Source of the DNA: a virus
IMG/VR virus record: IMGVR_UViG_3300037112_000155
Coordinates: 59,617-123,616 of that record
Strand: one strand, 5' to 3'
DNA length: 64,000 nucleotides
This document shows positions 39,452 through 48,148 of the stretch, piece after piece. The notes under the pieces were generated by a model, which saw only the letters and a list, made by a program, of their open reading frames with translations, made no database searches and was not told the DNA's origin. Positions within the stretch are counted from its first letter, which is position 1. Each line of letters starts with the position of its first letter. The translations under genes and the position numbers were made by a program.

Positions 39452-39637
39452 ATGTATGGACTTTACTCACGCGATGAAGAAGAGCGTTGTCGGAAGCACG
39501 ACAAGTGGCAACCCTGTCCGGACTGTAAAGCGGCACGTACAGCGGCAGCAGCACAGGCTGCGCATGAGCAGTCGGTGGTAAGACAGCGTGCCAAGCTGAA
39601 GATCGCCCCATGGAGGATCAGTGAATCCGAAGATTGA
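39452..39637 (+). CDS. Small Cys/His protein, 61 aa
   Basis: CRKHDKWQPCPDCKAAR suggests a compact zinc site, followed by a helical Ala-rich region. Overlaps the next GTG. Confidence 0.7.
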   Translation: MYGLYSRDEEERCRKHDKWQPCPDCKAARTAAAAQAAHEQSVVRQRAKLKIAPWRISESED

Positions 39638-39821
39638 ACTGAAGGAGCACCTTGAGATCCAGGTGATCACGTCGAACGGTCCAATGGAACTGCTGCGCGA
39701 TCGGCCGGAGACCTTGAAGGAAGGTCACTTGTGGCTGAAACGCTGGAAGCGCGAGGACTCTTTGCCCAAGCGCTTGGTGAGGGTTACGACCGTCACCGTA
39801 ACTGAGGAGATTGCTTCATGA
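39621..39821 (+). CDS. Hypothetical protein, 66 aa
   Basis: GTG start with GGAGG upstream. Charged alpha/beta sequence (ELKEHLEIQVITSNGPMELL). Stop overlaps the macro-like gene start. Confidence 0.7.
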   Translation: MNPKIELKEHLEIQVITSNGPMELLRDRPETLKEGHLWLKRWKREDSLPKRLVRVTTVTVTEEIAS

Positions 39822-40210
39822 AGATCATTGTCTTCGGCTCGAACCTGAGTGGCCACCATGGTAAGGGCGCAGCGCTTTACGCCAAGGAGCACTATGGTGC
39901 CCGGCAGCACAACCCATCTGGCTTTCAGGGCCAGTCGTATGCGATTCCCACCAAGGGTGCACGCAACGAGGCATTGCGGGAGAAATATCCTATCCTGCCA
40001 CTGCCGGTGATCGCGGCTTCCATTCGGGTAATGCTGGACGAGGCGCGGCAAAGCCCGTATGACACCTACGCCATCACGCGCATTGGTTGTGGACTTGCCG
40101 GGTATAAGAATGAACAAATTGCGCCCATGTTTGAGGGCGCGCCAAATAACTGCGAGTTCGACCCAGAGTGGGCGCCGTGGGGTTTGAAGAGCTGGGTTGA
40201 AAAGCCCTGA
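39818..40210 (+). CDS. Macro-domain-like protein, 130 aa
   Basis: VFGSNLSGHHGKGAALYA opens the fold, YAIPTKG follows, and TRIGCGLAGY closes the phosphate-binding region, as in small phage macro-domain-like proteins. Macro domains bind or hydrolyse ADP-ribose derivatives. No catalytic residues can be assigned with confidence. It may interfere with NAD-based host defence or take part in RNA 2'-phosphate processing; inference. Confidence 0.7.
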   Translation: MKIIVFGSNLSGHHGKGAALYAKEHYGARQHNPSGFQGQSYAIPTKGARNEALREKYPILPLPVIAASIRVMLDEARQSPYDTYAITRIGCGLAGYKNEQIAPMFEGAPNNCEFDPEWAPWGLKSWVEKP

Positions 40211-40221
40211 GGAGAAACGGA

Positions 40222-40623
40222 ATGTCGAAGTTGGAAATCACTACCCCGGAGCCCCGGACCATCTCGGACAAGCTGGCTGAGGAGATCATCCAGTGGGTTG
40301 AAGACTCGCAAGGTGCAACGATCGTCGGCTTTGATGCCGAGACGCTGCTGGCTGGTGTGCCCCGGTTGAAGAAACTGGACATCCTGCTCGACGCGGTCGA
40401 GCATGCTTTCAACGACTGCCAGATGCTGCTGAACGGCAACGTCATCGCAGACGACAGCAACACCCAGGCCACGATGGACAGTCTCGACGATGCCTTTCGT
40501 AAGGTCACCGGGATTGGCTGCCGCGAGTTCACCATCATCGAGGATGAAGCAGCCGAGCCGGAAGACGATGACGATGACGACGACGACGACGAGGACAATC
40601 CGGCACGCGCCGATGTTCTGTAG
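40222..40623 (+). CDS. Hypothetical protein with Asp-run tail, 133 aa
   Basis: Helical body (KLAEEIIQWVEDSQ; LLDAVEHAFNDCQMLL) and an EPEDDDDDDDDDED tail near residues 116-128. Acidic tails can mimic DNA or bind cations. Function unknown. Confidence 0.75.
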   Translation: MSKLEITTPEPRTISDKLAEEIIQWVEDSQGATIVGFDAETLLAGVPRLKKLDILLDAVEHAFNDCQMLLNGNVIADDSNTQATMDSLDDAFRKVTGIGCREFTIIEDEAAEPEDDDDDDDDDEDNPARADVL

Positions 40624-40625
40624 CC

Positions 40626-40844
40626 ATGGACACCTTCGTGTTACTGGCCAAATCTCTGCTGACTGTGGGCGCTGGGTTGTACCTGGCGTTCATGGTCTGG
40701 CTGTTGTATTGGCTTCGGAAGTGCAGCGGCTGCGATCACAAGTGCAACAACGGCTGGGGCTGTAAACGTGTGCAAGAGCAACCACGCCTGGTGTTTCACC
40801 ATGGAATCGCTGAGGTTGGGGCGATCGGGATAGCAAAGGAGTAA
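40626..40844 (+). CDS. Membrane protein with Cys cluster, 72 aa
   Basis: LLTVGAGLYLAFMVWLLYWL is a transmembrane helix; KCSGCDHKCNNGWGC just after it holds four Cys. Topology puts a metal or disulfide site next to the membrane. Confidence 0.7.
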   Translation: MDTFVLLAKSLLTVGAGLYLAFMVWLLYWLRKCSGCDHKCNNGWGCKRVQEQPRLVFHHGIAEVGAIGIAKE

Positions 40845-40846
40845 CC

Positions 40847-41095
40847 GTGCAAGTTGAGAAGGGGAAATACTTCGCCTGGGGCGACGTCCTGGCACGCGCG
40901 GTCGGGACAACCGACGGCGGCCCATGCCTGGTGGAACAGTTCGAAGTCATGGGCGAGAACGACGAGGTCGTACGTTTCGAAGATGGTTGTACGACAGCAG
41001 AAGCCACGAAGATCTGTGAGGCTCTCGGGGCGGATACCACCTTCCTGGACCTGCCTGATTCTCCATTGGACGAAGAAGACGAGGACGAAGACTGA
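40847..41095 (+). CDS. Acidic hypothetical protein, 82 aa
   Basis: GTG start; AAAGGAG upstream. Two short domains and an acidic tail (DEEDEDED). Stop overlaps the SLOG-like ATG. No family recognised. Confidence 0.7.
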   Translation: MQVEKGKYFAWGDVLARAVGTTDGGPCLVEQFEVMGENDEVVRFEDGCTTAEATKICEALGADTTFLDLPDSPLDEEDEDED

Positions 41096-41649
41096 TGGAC
41101 CTGAGCCTGGCAATCATTGGCATGCGCGAACCGGACTTGTTTCAGATCGACCTGGCCCAGGAGGTTGCCTGGACGTTGAGCACGCAGTTAGGCGTCAGGA
41201 TCCGTACCGGCGGTGCCGACGGCATCGATTACCTGGCCATGATGGGCACGCACCCTGGCATGCTGGACGTGTTCCTTCCCTGGGGCAGCTACAACCGGGG
41301 CAAGATTCCGTCGCTGGCGGCCTGCACGGTCTATGACCCGAAGCACCATCCACTCTGGACTGAGTCGGTCACCAAGTACCATCCCAATCCTGCGGCTTTG
41401 TCGCGCGGCCCCTTTGCCCTGCATGCCCGCAACTATGGGATCGTGGACGGCGCGACAGCGTGCCTGGCTCTGCCCGGTCGCGACGGCAGCGGCGGAACAG
41501 GGCAGGGAATTCGGATCTGCCGTGGCATCGGCACTCCAATCGGAGTCCACAGCAAAGGCACCCTGACGATCCAGTCTGCACAGGATGTCATGCAGAAGCT
41601 GATCGCTTTTTACAGCGACAAGCAGAAGGCCATCCTGGCAGCTGCCTAA
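41095..41649 (+). CDS. SLOG-like Rossmann protein, 184 aa
   Basis: RTGGADGIDYLAM, FLPWGSYN and DGATACLALPGRDGSGGTGQ are the glycine-rich and PGG-type signatures of SLOG/LOG/DprA-like nucleotide-binding folds. In bacteria SLOG proteins sense nucleotide signals or remove ribose phosphates; phage DprA-like versions also exist. The stop lies in the 20-base repeat at 41,644. Specific ligand unknown. Confidence 0.7.
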   Translation: MDLSLAIIGMREPDLFQIDLAQEVAWTLSTQLGVRIRTGGADGIDYLAMMGTHPGMLDVFLPWGSYNRGKIPSLAACTVYDPKHHPLWTESVTKYHPNPAALSRGPFALHARNYGIVDGATACLALPGRDGSGGTGQGIRICRGIGTPIGVHSKGTLTIQSAQDVMQKLIAFYSDKQKAILAAA

Positions 41650-41663
41650 GTAGTTCACCTGAG
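41644..41663 (+). repeat. 20-base exact repeat copy B
   Basis: Same 20-mer as 25,425-25,444, here overlapping the stop of the SLOG-like gene; no terminator stem follows. Confidence 0.85.
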
Positions 41664-41697
41664 TCACAAATCCCTCCTGAGTTTCTAAGGTAAACAC

Positions 41698-42426
41698 ATG
41701 CATATTGTCACTCCCTACGCGAAGATCATTCGCTTCATGGGCGAAGAATCGTTCCCCGCCGAAGCAGACGCAGGCGTTCAAGCTGTCCGCTTCATTGAAG
41801 AGACCGGCCGTAAGTGCTATCGCTCCGAAGGCGCGAGCACGCTGGACTCCTACAAGCAGTTCGTTGGTCAGCACGCGCTGGCCAGCCGGCACACGTCCAT
41901 GCTGCGCTTCTCGGCCGTTGTGGTCGACTTCATGGTCGACCGCGGCGTCGCCCAGGAGATCACCCGTCATGGCAAAACGCTGGACTTCCAACACGAGTCG
42001 CAGCGCTATTGCAACTACGTCAAGGATAAGTTCGGCAGCAGCGTCGGCTTCATCAAGCCGCGCAACCTGACCACGCTCCAGGATCAGATCTGGACCATGG
42101 GCATGACGTACGCCGAGACCTACTACTTCGACATGCTGAAGGCGGATGCCAAGCCTCAGATCGCGGCCGATCTTCTGCCGCGGGCGACGGCAAGTCTGTT
42201 GACCTGCATCGGCAACTTCCAGGCCTGGCGTCACTTCCTGCTGACCAGGACAACTACCCAGTGCCATCCGAAAATGCTGGATGTCACCAACAACGACGCG
42301 CTCTCTGAGAGCGGCGAGATCCTGAGGAACAGCTTGCTCGATCAGTTCAAGGCGACGTTTCCCATCATCTTTGACGACATCCCGCACAGCGGCGACTTCG
42401 CCAAGAACATGCAGATGGCCCGATGA
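41698..42426 (+). CDS. thyX: Flavin-dependent thymidylate synthase ThyX
   Basis: 242 aa, the usual ThyX length. ITRHGKTLDFQHESQRY (residues about 83-99) corresponds to the ThyX motif RHRxxSxNxxSxRY with G for the third residue; TTTQCHPKMLD follows near the end. ThyX methylates dUMP with methylenetetrahydrofolate and FAD. With the dCMP deaminase and thioredoxin it forms a phage dTMP route. Overlaps the following kinase region. Confidence 0.92.
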   Translation: MHIVTPYAKIIRFMGEESFPAEADAGVQAVRFIEETGRKCYRSEGASTLDSYKQFVGQHALASRHTSMLRFSAVVVDFMVDRGVAQEITRHGKTLDFQHESQRYCNYVKDKFGSSVGFIKPRNLTTLQDQIWTMGMTYAETYYFDMLKADAKPQIAADLLPRATASLLTCIGNFQAWRHFLLTRTTTQCHPKMLDVTNNDALSESGEILRNSLLDQFKATFPIIFDDIPHSGDFAKNMQMAR

Positions 42427-42446
42427 ACAGCAACGAGGTACGAGTA

Positions 42447-43637
42447 ATGAGACCAGCAACATTCAAGACCGGCCGGATCGAGATCCCGGACTACTTTGGC
42501 GGCACGTTCCTCGACGTAAAAGCCATCGGCGAGCCCTACGGGGCGTACGAATACGTGATGACGCCGGAAGGCATTCGTCACGTGTTACCCGATGGTGCGA
42601 CTGGTCTTAGACTGGTTGGCGGCGAGCTGACACATGAGGCAGAGAAGGCGATCTTCCTGAAGGTCGGCACGACTCCAATTGGCCGAATGACCATCCTGTC
42701 CGGCCCTTCCGGGAGCGGCAAGTCCACGGTTGCGTTCAAGCACATCCAGGACAACGGGCATGCGGTCCGGATCAACCGGGACGACATCCGTCGGATGACC
42801 ATCCCTCGTTGGGCTGCCTCGAAGGAGAAGTTCATCATCGAGGCTGAGAAGGCCATTGTCCGTGCGGCGCGGGAACAGGGTAGGGATGTCATCATCGACG
42901 ACACCAACCTGACCCCGGGTCACCGGCAGATGTGGCTCGATTACGCCGAAGAGCTGTGCTTCCGCAAGGCCGAGGTGAAGTTCATCGACACCCCGATCGC
43001 GGATTGTATTGCCCGCGACGCCATGCGCTTCGAAGGCAGACAGGTCGGCCGCCCGGTGATCGAGCGGCAGTACCTTCTGAGCGGGCGCCTGGATCTGAGC
43101 GGCCGTCCGGCTGTGGTCTGTGACCTCGACGGCACGCTGTTCAACCTGGATCACCGGAAGCACCTGGTGAGCGGGATCTGCGCTCCATGTTATGGCACCG
43201 GGAAGGCATTGGACGACCCGGGCGCTATGCCATGCGGGATCTGCCAGGGCACAGGCAAAGCCAAGAAGGATCACTACAAGTTCCTGCAGGAGTGCATCAA
43301 CGACGAACCGGTCGAGATCATCCTGAACTGGCTGCACTCTCTCAGTGCCCTGGGCTTCATGATCATCCTGGTCAGCGGCCGCGACATGAACTGCTGTGGT
43401 CGCGAGACCCTGGCGTCGCTGGACAAACACATGGTGCCGTTCGACCACTTGTTCATGCGCAAAGAACCGGCCCACATCACCGATGTCGAGGTGAAAGCCA
43501 CGATCCTCGAACAGATGCTGGCCTGCAAAGCGGAGATCGCATTTGCGATTGACGACAGGCTCTGTGTGGTTCAGATGTGGCGTGAACATGGCGTACGGGT
43601 CATTCCCGTCCGCTGCTCCGATACCGACCTCGAGTAG
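42447..43637 (+). CDS. Polynucleotide 5'-kinase/3'-phosphatase with zinc insertion, 396 aa
   Basis: ATG at 42447 chosen for GAGGT seven bases upstream; an ATG at 42423 overlapping the thyX stop is an alternative. Kinase P-loop GPSGSGKST at 86-94 with RINRDDIRR following; HAD phosphatase DLDGT at 226-230, then LVSGRD and AIDDR. As in T4 PseT it would convert 3'-phosphate, 5'-OH ends into ligatable ends. An insertion with CAPCYGTG and CGICQGTG (Cys 245, 248, 263, 266) resembles the DnaJ zinc module and is unusual. Precedes CCA enzyme and RNA ligase. Confidence 0.9.
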   Translation: MRPATFKTGRIEIPDYFGGTFLDVKAIGEPYGAYEYVMTPEGIRHVLPDGATGLRLVGGELTHEAEKAIFLKVGTTPIGRMTILSGPSGSGKSTVAFKHIQDNGHAVRINRDDIRRMTIPRWAASKEKFIIEAEKAIVRAAREQGRDVIIDDTNLTPGHRQMWLDYAEELCFRKAEVKFIDTPIADCIARDAMRFEGRQVGRPVIERQYLLSGRLDLSGRPAVVCDLDGTLFNLDHRKHLVSGICAPCYGTGKALDDPGAMPCGICQGTGKAKKDHYKFLQECINDEPVEIILNWLHSLSALGFMIILVSGRDMNCCGRETLASLDKHMVPFDHLFMRKEPAHITDVEVKATILEQMLACKAEIAFAIDDRLCVVQMWREHGVRVIPVRCSDTDLE

Positions 43638-43648
43638 GTCAAATCCAA

Positions 43649-43671
43649 GGCGCCGGCTAATCCCCGGCGCC
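43649..43671 (+). other. Hairpin with CTAATC loop
   Basis: GGCGCCGG/CCGGCGCC, no T-run; loop CTAATCC resembles those at 25,442 and 55,471. Confidence 0.55.
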
Positions 43672-43687
43672 AGTTAGGGAAGTTGAA

Positions 43688-43936
43688 TTGTCCAGAGAAT
43701 CAAAACGCTCCCTTCGTTATGACGTCTTCTCACCTGGCGCTAGCGCGCCTCTCCGTACAGTCCGAACGATTCAGCGAGCCAAGCGGCTCGCGCGAAGCCT
43801 CGGGTACGGAGCCATTGTGGAGCGTAAGTTATGCTGTCGTGAAAACGGCATGTTGATCTACAAACTCGACCGGTCCTGGTTCATCGGTCCCTGCCGGCGA
43901 ACGATGATGTCTCGTCCGAAAGTGAAACAATCATGA
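43688..43936 (+). CDS. Basic hypothetical protein, 82 aa
   Basis: TTG start with AGGGAAG upstream. Rich in Arg (SRESKRSLRYD; TIQRAKRLARSLGYG), a possible nucleic-acid binder. Overlaps the CCA-enzyme start. Confidence 0.6.
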   Translation: MSRESKRSLRYDVFSPGASAPLRTVRTIQRAKRLARSLGYGAIVERKLCCRENGMLIYKLDRSWFIGPCRRTMMSRPKVKQS

Positions 43937-45222
43937 TCCTCAGAATGCAACCGACCGTCCGTATGGTCGCGGTCGAGAAGCTGATCTACCACCTACGCAA
44001 GGCCGGCAAAGAAGCCTACCTGATCGGCGGTTGCGTTCGAGATCGTATCCTGGCCAATCTCCCCAAAGACTATGACATCGTCACCAACGCAGTGCCTGAC
44101 GAGGTCATGGCAATCTTCCCAGATTGCTCCAAGCCCGTAGGCGCTAAGTTTGGCGTCGTTCTCGTCACGATCAATGAAGAGAGTTTCGAGGTCGCCACCT
44201 TCCGCGCCGAGGGCGCCTATTCTGACCACCGTCACCCTGATGCTGTGGTCTACAGCAAGACCCTGGCCGAGGACGTTCAGCGGCGGGACTTCACCATCAA
44301 TGCCCTGGCCCTGGACATCGAGACCGGTGAGCTGGTGGATCTCACCGGCGGAGTCATGGACATCGCGCACAAGAAGATCCGCTGCATCGGGGATCCCAAC
44401 CGGCGCTTTGAAGAAGACGCCCTGCGTTTACTCCGGGCAATCCGATTTGCCGCCCGGCTGGACTTCCAGATTGACGAGCCCACCTGGGGCGCGATGCGCG
44501 TCAATGCTCCCTTACTCGCTGAGATCAGCGGAGAACGGAAGCGCGAGGAGCTGATCGCGATGCTGAGCCAGCCCCGGGCCGTACGCGCCCTGGAACTGCT
44601 TCTGCTCTCGAACCTGCTGGACTACCTGCTGCCGGAGCTAGATACCGACTTCGGAAGGGTTCTGCGTCGCCTCAACCAGATGCCTGCAATCTCCTGGTCC
44701 AGCGCCTACGGTCAGGCCGTCAAGGATCACGTCCTGATCGCATTGTCTCTGCTGTTCCTGGATCTCGGCACCACGGCACGGAAGAACGCGCTGCTGGGTC
44801 TGAAGTTCTCGACGGCGGATGCTGCCCAGATCACTAACATCATCACCAAGGCACAGGTTTGGAGCTGCATCCCGGACTGGAACCTGGCAGCACAGCGGCG
44901 CTATCGCCGCGATGCGGACTATGACCTGATTCGTCAGGTGGCGCTGCACGATTACTTCGCGCGGCCGGCTTACACCGGGGGCCAACGGGCATTTCATCGT
45001 GTGGATCAGTTCATGAGCGCGGCGGGTTTGCCTGGGACTTATCCCAAGGTACTGCTCAACGGCGATGACTTGATTGCCCTGGGTTATAAGCCCAGTTCTG
45101 CGTTCGGCTTCGTTCTGCACAATCTCGAGGACGAACAGCTCGAAGAGAAGATCAAAACGCGTGAGGAAGCCGTGGCGTTTGTAACGACACAGCTTCGGAA
45201 CTCGCCAATGGCGGTCTCCTAA
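43933..45222 (+). CDS. cca: CCA-adding enzyme / poly(A) polymerase family nucleotidyltransferase
   Basis: 429 aa. GGCVRD at 32-37 and DYD at 46-48 form the class II nucleotidyltransferase active site; RRDFTINALALD and DPNRRFEEDALRLLRA.. are the expected downstream motifs. It would restore or add CCA ends to tRNA. At least two phage tRNAs here (the 53,834 gene and the His-like gene) do not encode CCA, so such an activity would be useful. No HD domain is evident at the C-terminus. Confidence 0.88.
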   Translation: MILRMQPTVRMVAVEKLIYHLRKAGKEAYLIGGCVRDRILANLPKDYDIVTNAVPDEVMAIFPDCSKPVGAKFGVVLVTINEESFEVATFRAEGAYSDHRHPDAVVYSKTLAEDVQRRDFTINALALDIETGELVDLTGGVMDIAHKKIRCIGDPNRRFEEDALRLLRAIRFAARLDFQIDEPTWGAMRVNAPLLAEISGERKREELIAMLSQPRAVRALELLLLSNLLDYLLPELDTDFGRVLRRLNQMPAISWSSAYGQAVKDHVLIALSLLFLDLGTTARKNALLGLKFSTADAAQITNIITKAQVWSCIPDWNLAAQRRYRRDADYDLIRQVALHDYFARPAYTGGQRAFHRVDQFMSAAGLPGTYPKVLLNGDDLIALGYKPSSAFGFVLHNLEDEQLEEKIKTREEAVAFVTTQLRNSPMAVS

Positions 45223-45440
45223 TGGAGATCCGCATGATCCTCATCGAGGGCATCGCCGATAGCGAAGAATCGGCGATCAAGGAATTCCGGGAGCATCCCT
45301 CTTACGCGGCGATCCGAGCGATCGCCGATGACCTGCACATACCGCTTCGCGTATCTGCACACAAGAAAGGAGCCTTCATTCCTGCATGGATATTGAGGCT
45401 CTGGCACCGACGACCGAAGGAGCAACATGGACAACCGTAG
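45222..45440 (+). CDS. Small hypothetical protein, 72 aa
   Basis: Begins in the TAATG overlap. Helical N-terminus and a basic tail (WHRRPKEQHGQ). Family not recognised. Confidence 0.7.
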   Translation: MEIRMILIEGIADSEESAIKEFREHPSYAAIRAIADDLHIPLRVSAHKKGAFIPAWILRLWHRRPKEQHGQP

Positions 45441-45657
45441 TTTTGCTGGATTCGCCTCTGCGGAGGCTCGTGAAGAGTATCTCGAACACAACATGGCACC
45501 CCAACCCTCGTCTGCTGACGAGATCGTGACCTTTGACCAGGGTGCAATCGAACTCCGACTGGTAGCAGCTGCATCCCGCGGCACGCGTCCCCAGACGCTG
45601 ATGGAGCGGTTTGGCGGCATGCTGGACACCATCAACACCACACCCGCGGCCGCCTAA
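45427..45657 (+). CDS. Hypothetical protein, 76 aa
   Basis: GGAG precedes the ATG, which lies in the end of the previous gene. Acidic, helical sequence (FASAEAREEYLEHNM). Stop overlaps next ATG. Function unknown. Confidence 0.7.
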   Translation: MDNRSFAGFASAEAREEYLEHNMAPQPSSADEIVTFDQGAIELRLVAAASRGTRPQTLMERFGGMLDTINTTPAAA

Positions 45658-45989
45658 TGAAGGGCTGCCGAGAGCACTGCCCGCACTGCGGTGCGGTCTT
45701 AGACAGGACACCTCTGTTCAAGCATTTGAACAAGTGTCCGCGTCGTCCCAAGCTCAAGATCAAGGCCACTCGCCGAGTCGTGACGATGTGCATTGAGGCC
45801 CGACTGGCCTGTGGGTGCCACGTGAGGCGTTGGTTTGGCGACATCCCGGATGGCCATGTTCATGCTGAAACGGTTCATGCATGCGAGGCCTGGAAGGATC
45901 ACAAGTACGACCTGACAGCTCAGGAACAGAAGATGAGCCCGTACGGGAACAAGGTCATTCGCCACGCAAAGGGGCAGACACGAATATGA
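45657..45989 (+). CDS. Zinc-finger protein, 110 aa
   Basis: CPHCGAVLDRTPLFKHLNKC near the start is a C2HC-type finger; CGCHVRR and HVHAETVHAC may form a second site. Likely nucleic-acid binding; located next to the RNA ligase. Stop overlaps the ligase ATG (ATGA). Confidence 0.75.
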   Translation: MKGCREHCPHCGAVLDRTPLFKHLNKCPRRPKLKIKATRRVVTMCIEARLACGCHVRRWFGDIPDGHVHAETVHACEAWKDHKYDLTAQEQKMSPYGNKVIRHAKGQTRI

Positions 45990-47194
45990 AGATGATTTGG
46001 ACGGACGCACTCAAGCAGGAGATCGCCAATGGTTACATCGGTATTCAACACCACCCGACTCTGCCGTTACGGATCTTCAACTATACCCATAAGGCTACGA
46101 TCGATGAGCGTTGGAGCACGGAGATCTGCTTCTGCCGCGGTCTGATCATCGATGATACCGATGAGGTCATCGCGCGTCCGCAACCGAAGTTCTTCAACCT
46201 GGGCCAGACGGTCGACATCGTTGGCCAAGGACTATTGGAATTCTCAGAGGAGTTCGTCCTGGGCATTGCCCGGGCCTACGGCAACGAGCTGGAGTTCACC
46301 GACAAGATCGACGGCCAGATGGGCATCGTCTGGAACTACAAGGAGCACTGGGGCGTTGCCACTCGCGGGTCGTTCACCTCGGACGGCGCGATCTGGGCGA
46401 CTGCCAAGTTCCAGAAGTTCGTCAAGTATGGCATGGTCGAGTGCATCCCCAAGGGATTGACCTTGATCGTTGAGATCGTCGCCAAGCATCTCCGCATCGT
46501 GATTCCTTACGACTACGAGACCCTGGTGCTTTTGACGGCCGTCATGAACGACACCGGTGACGAGTTGCGCCACTGGCAACTGGAAGGCCTCTGGAAGGAG
46601 CTGAACGCAGGCGCCAAGGGGAAACCCTGGTGCCGTGTAGTGCCTGCCTTCTCGGGCAAGACTCTGATGGCCTGCAGGCAGGATAAGGACCTGACCCGTG
46701 AAGGTTATGTGGTCTCAGTTCGCCGCGGCGGACAACCTCCGCTCAAGGTGAAGATCAAGCTCGAGGAGTATCTTCGGCTGCATCGCCTGGTCACGAATGT
46801 GACGCCCCAGATGATCTGGGAGCAGATGGGCGATCCGCTCAAGCCCTGGTTGAGGCCGACGCACCTGCAGTCGCAGTTGCCGCCTCACTTCAAGACCTGG
46901 ATCGAGGAATGGCAGAGGAGACTCTATCAGGCTTTTCACTTCCAGATCTGTAAGGCGCTGGATGTTCTGGCCTGGATTACACCATTGCGCGCCGAGGTCA
47001 AGGATGACCGGGAGTTCTATCGCCTGGTGATCGAACGGGACATGGTCCTGGGCCCGATCGCCATGCTGATGATGGACAACCGGATCTGGGAGGCCCATGA
47101 GGCTCTCTGGAAGATCGTTCGGCCTCACGGCCGGGACGTCTTCTACATCGATGGCCAGGGCGAGGACAAGCCCACTCACCTCATCGCAGCATAA
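45986..47194 (+). CDS. T4 Rnl1-type RNA ligase, 402 aa
   Basis: CRGLIIDD near 50-57, PKFFNLGQ, nucleotidyl motif DKIDG with K107, TLIVEIVAKHLR, REGYVVSVRR and LKVKIKLEEYLRL are the Rnl1 motif series. Length near T4 Rnl1 (374 aa). With the kinase/phosphatase it would repair tRNA cut by host anticodon nucleases. ATG at 45986 chosen for the coupled overlap. Confidence 0.88.
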   Translation: MKMIWTDALKQEIANGYIGIQHHPTLPLRIFNYTHKATIDERWSTEICFCRGLIIDDTDEVIARPQPKFFNLGQTVDIVGQGLLEFSEEFVLGIARAYGNELEFTDKIDGQMGIVWNYKEHWGVATRGSFTSDGAIWATAKFQKFVKYGMVECIPKGLTLIVEIVAKHLRIVIPYDYETLVLLTAVMNDTGDELRHWQLEGLWKELNAGAKGKPWCRVVPAFSGKTLMACRQDKDLTREGYVVSVRRGGQPPLKVKIKLEEYLRLHRLVTNVTPQMIWEQMGDPLKPWLRPTHLQSQLPPHFKTWIEEWQRRLYQAFHFQICKALDVLAWITPLRAEVKDDREFYRLVIERDMVLGPIAMLMMDNRIWEAHEALWKIVRPHGRDVFYIDGQGEDKPTHLIAA

Positions 47195-47207
47195 CCGAAA
47201 GGAATAC

Positions 47208-48146
47208 ATGTCACAGGATACTCAAGCCAACGATATAACCGCGCTCACAGCGCAGCTGAGCAATGACCAGCTGTCGACCTGGAGCGAGGACAAGAAGGCC
47301 ACGTTCGTCAAGACCTTCAACGACCGCATCCGTGTCGCGCGTTTCATTCTCCTCGCGACCGCCAGGCAGATCGTGAACAAGGCCAAGGACAGGCATTTCA
47401 TCTCCGACAAGCACATCAAGCCGCTCAAGGATTCGTGGTGCTCCACACCAGAGGATCTGTTCGAGCCCCAGGGCGCGTACGGGACCCCGAGCTATCAGAA
47501 CTACCGCAAGTTCGTGGGCGGCCGGCCGACCACGGAGCTGGAGGCGATCGCTGCCCTGCGTGCGTCCGACATCATCAACCAGTTGCCTGGTCTGAATGAG
47601 GCGGTTCGCATCATCAGCCCGGAAGTGGCTCTGATGATCGAGAAGCGTTCCAAGCTGCTCAAGCGCGGCAAGGAACTCTTCGAGGAGTCCGAAGGCCTGA
47701 CCGGCCCGCTGGACATGGACGACCTGGATCAGACGATGACCCTGGCGACGTTCCGCGAGAACGTCAAACTCCGCGAGAAGCAGAAGCTTGCCCTGCTGAG
47801 CAAGCTGGACGACATCGGAGACGAAGGTCGCAGCCTGGACACCAAGATCGACAAGTTCCTCTACGACGGCCTTCCTGGCCTGTCGGACGCGGTCATCAAG
47901 GTGGTCAAGGAATATGTGGAGCGCTCGGCTGGCTTCTCGGCTCTGAACCGCCGTGTGGCGGAGCAGGTACAGTTCGGCGACAGCGAAGCTGCCATGGAAA
48001 TGCTGAAGACGTTCGAGAAGGACGAAGTCAGGATCTCCGGTGACGTCAAGGCGCAGTTCGACGCAGCAATGGAAGCACTCAAGCTGGCCGGCAAGAAGGG
48101 TTTGTCTGCTGGTAGGCAGAAGAAGCTCGCGTCAGGAAAGGTCTAA
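47208..48146 (+). CDS. Helical hypothetical protein, 312 aa
   Basis: AAAGGAA precedes the ATG. Almost entirely helical with charged heptad-like segments in the middle (EKRSKLLKRGKELFEESEG; LREKQKLALLSKLDDIGDE), so a coiled-coil protein. No enzymatic motif seen. Lies directly after the RNA ligase. Confidence 0.8.
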   Translation: MSQDTQANDITALTAQLSNDQLSTWSEDKKATFVKTFNDRIRVARFILLATARQIVNKAKDRHFISDKHIKPLKDSWCSTPEDLFEPQGAYGTPSYQNYRKFVGGRPTTELEAIAALRASDIINQLPGLNEAVRIISPEVALMIEKRSKLLKRGKELFEESEGLTGPLDMDDLDQTMTLATFRENVKLREKQKLALLSKLDDIGDEGRSLDTKIDKFLYDGLPGLSDAVIKVVKEYVERSAGFSALNRRVAEQVQFGDSEAAMEMLKTFEKDEVRISGDVKAQFDAAMEALKLAGKKGLSAGRQKKLASGKV

Positions 48147-48148
48147 AC

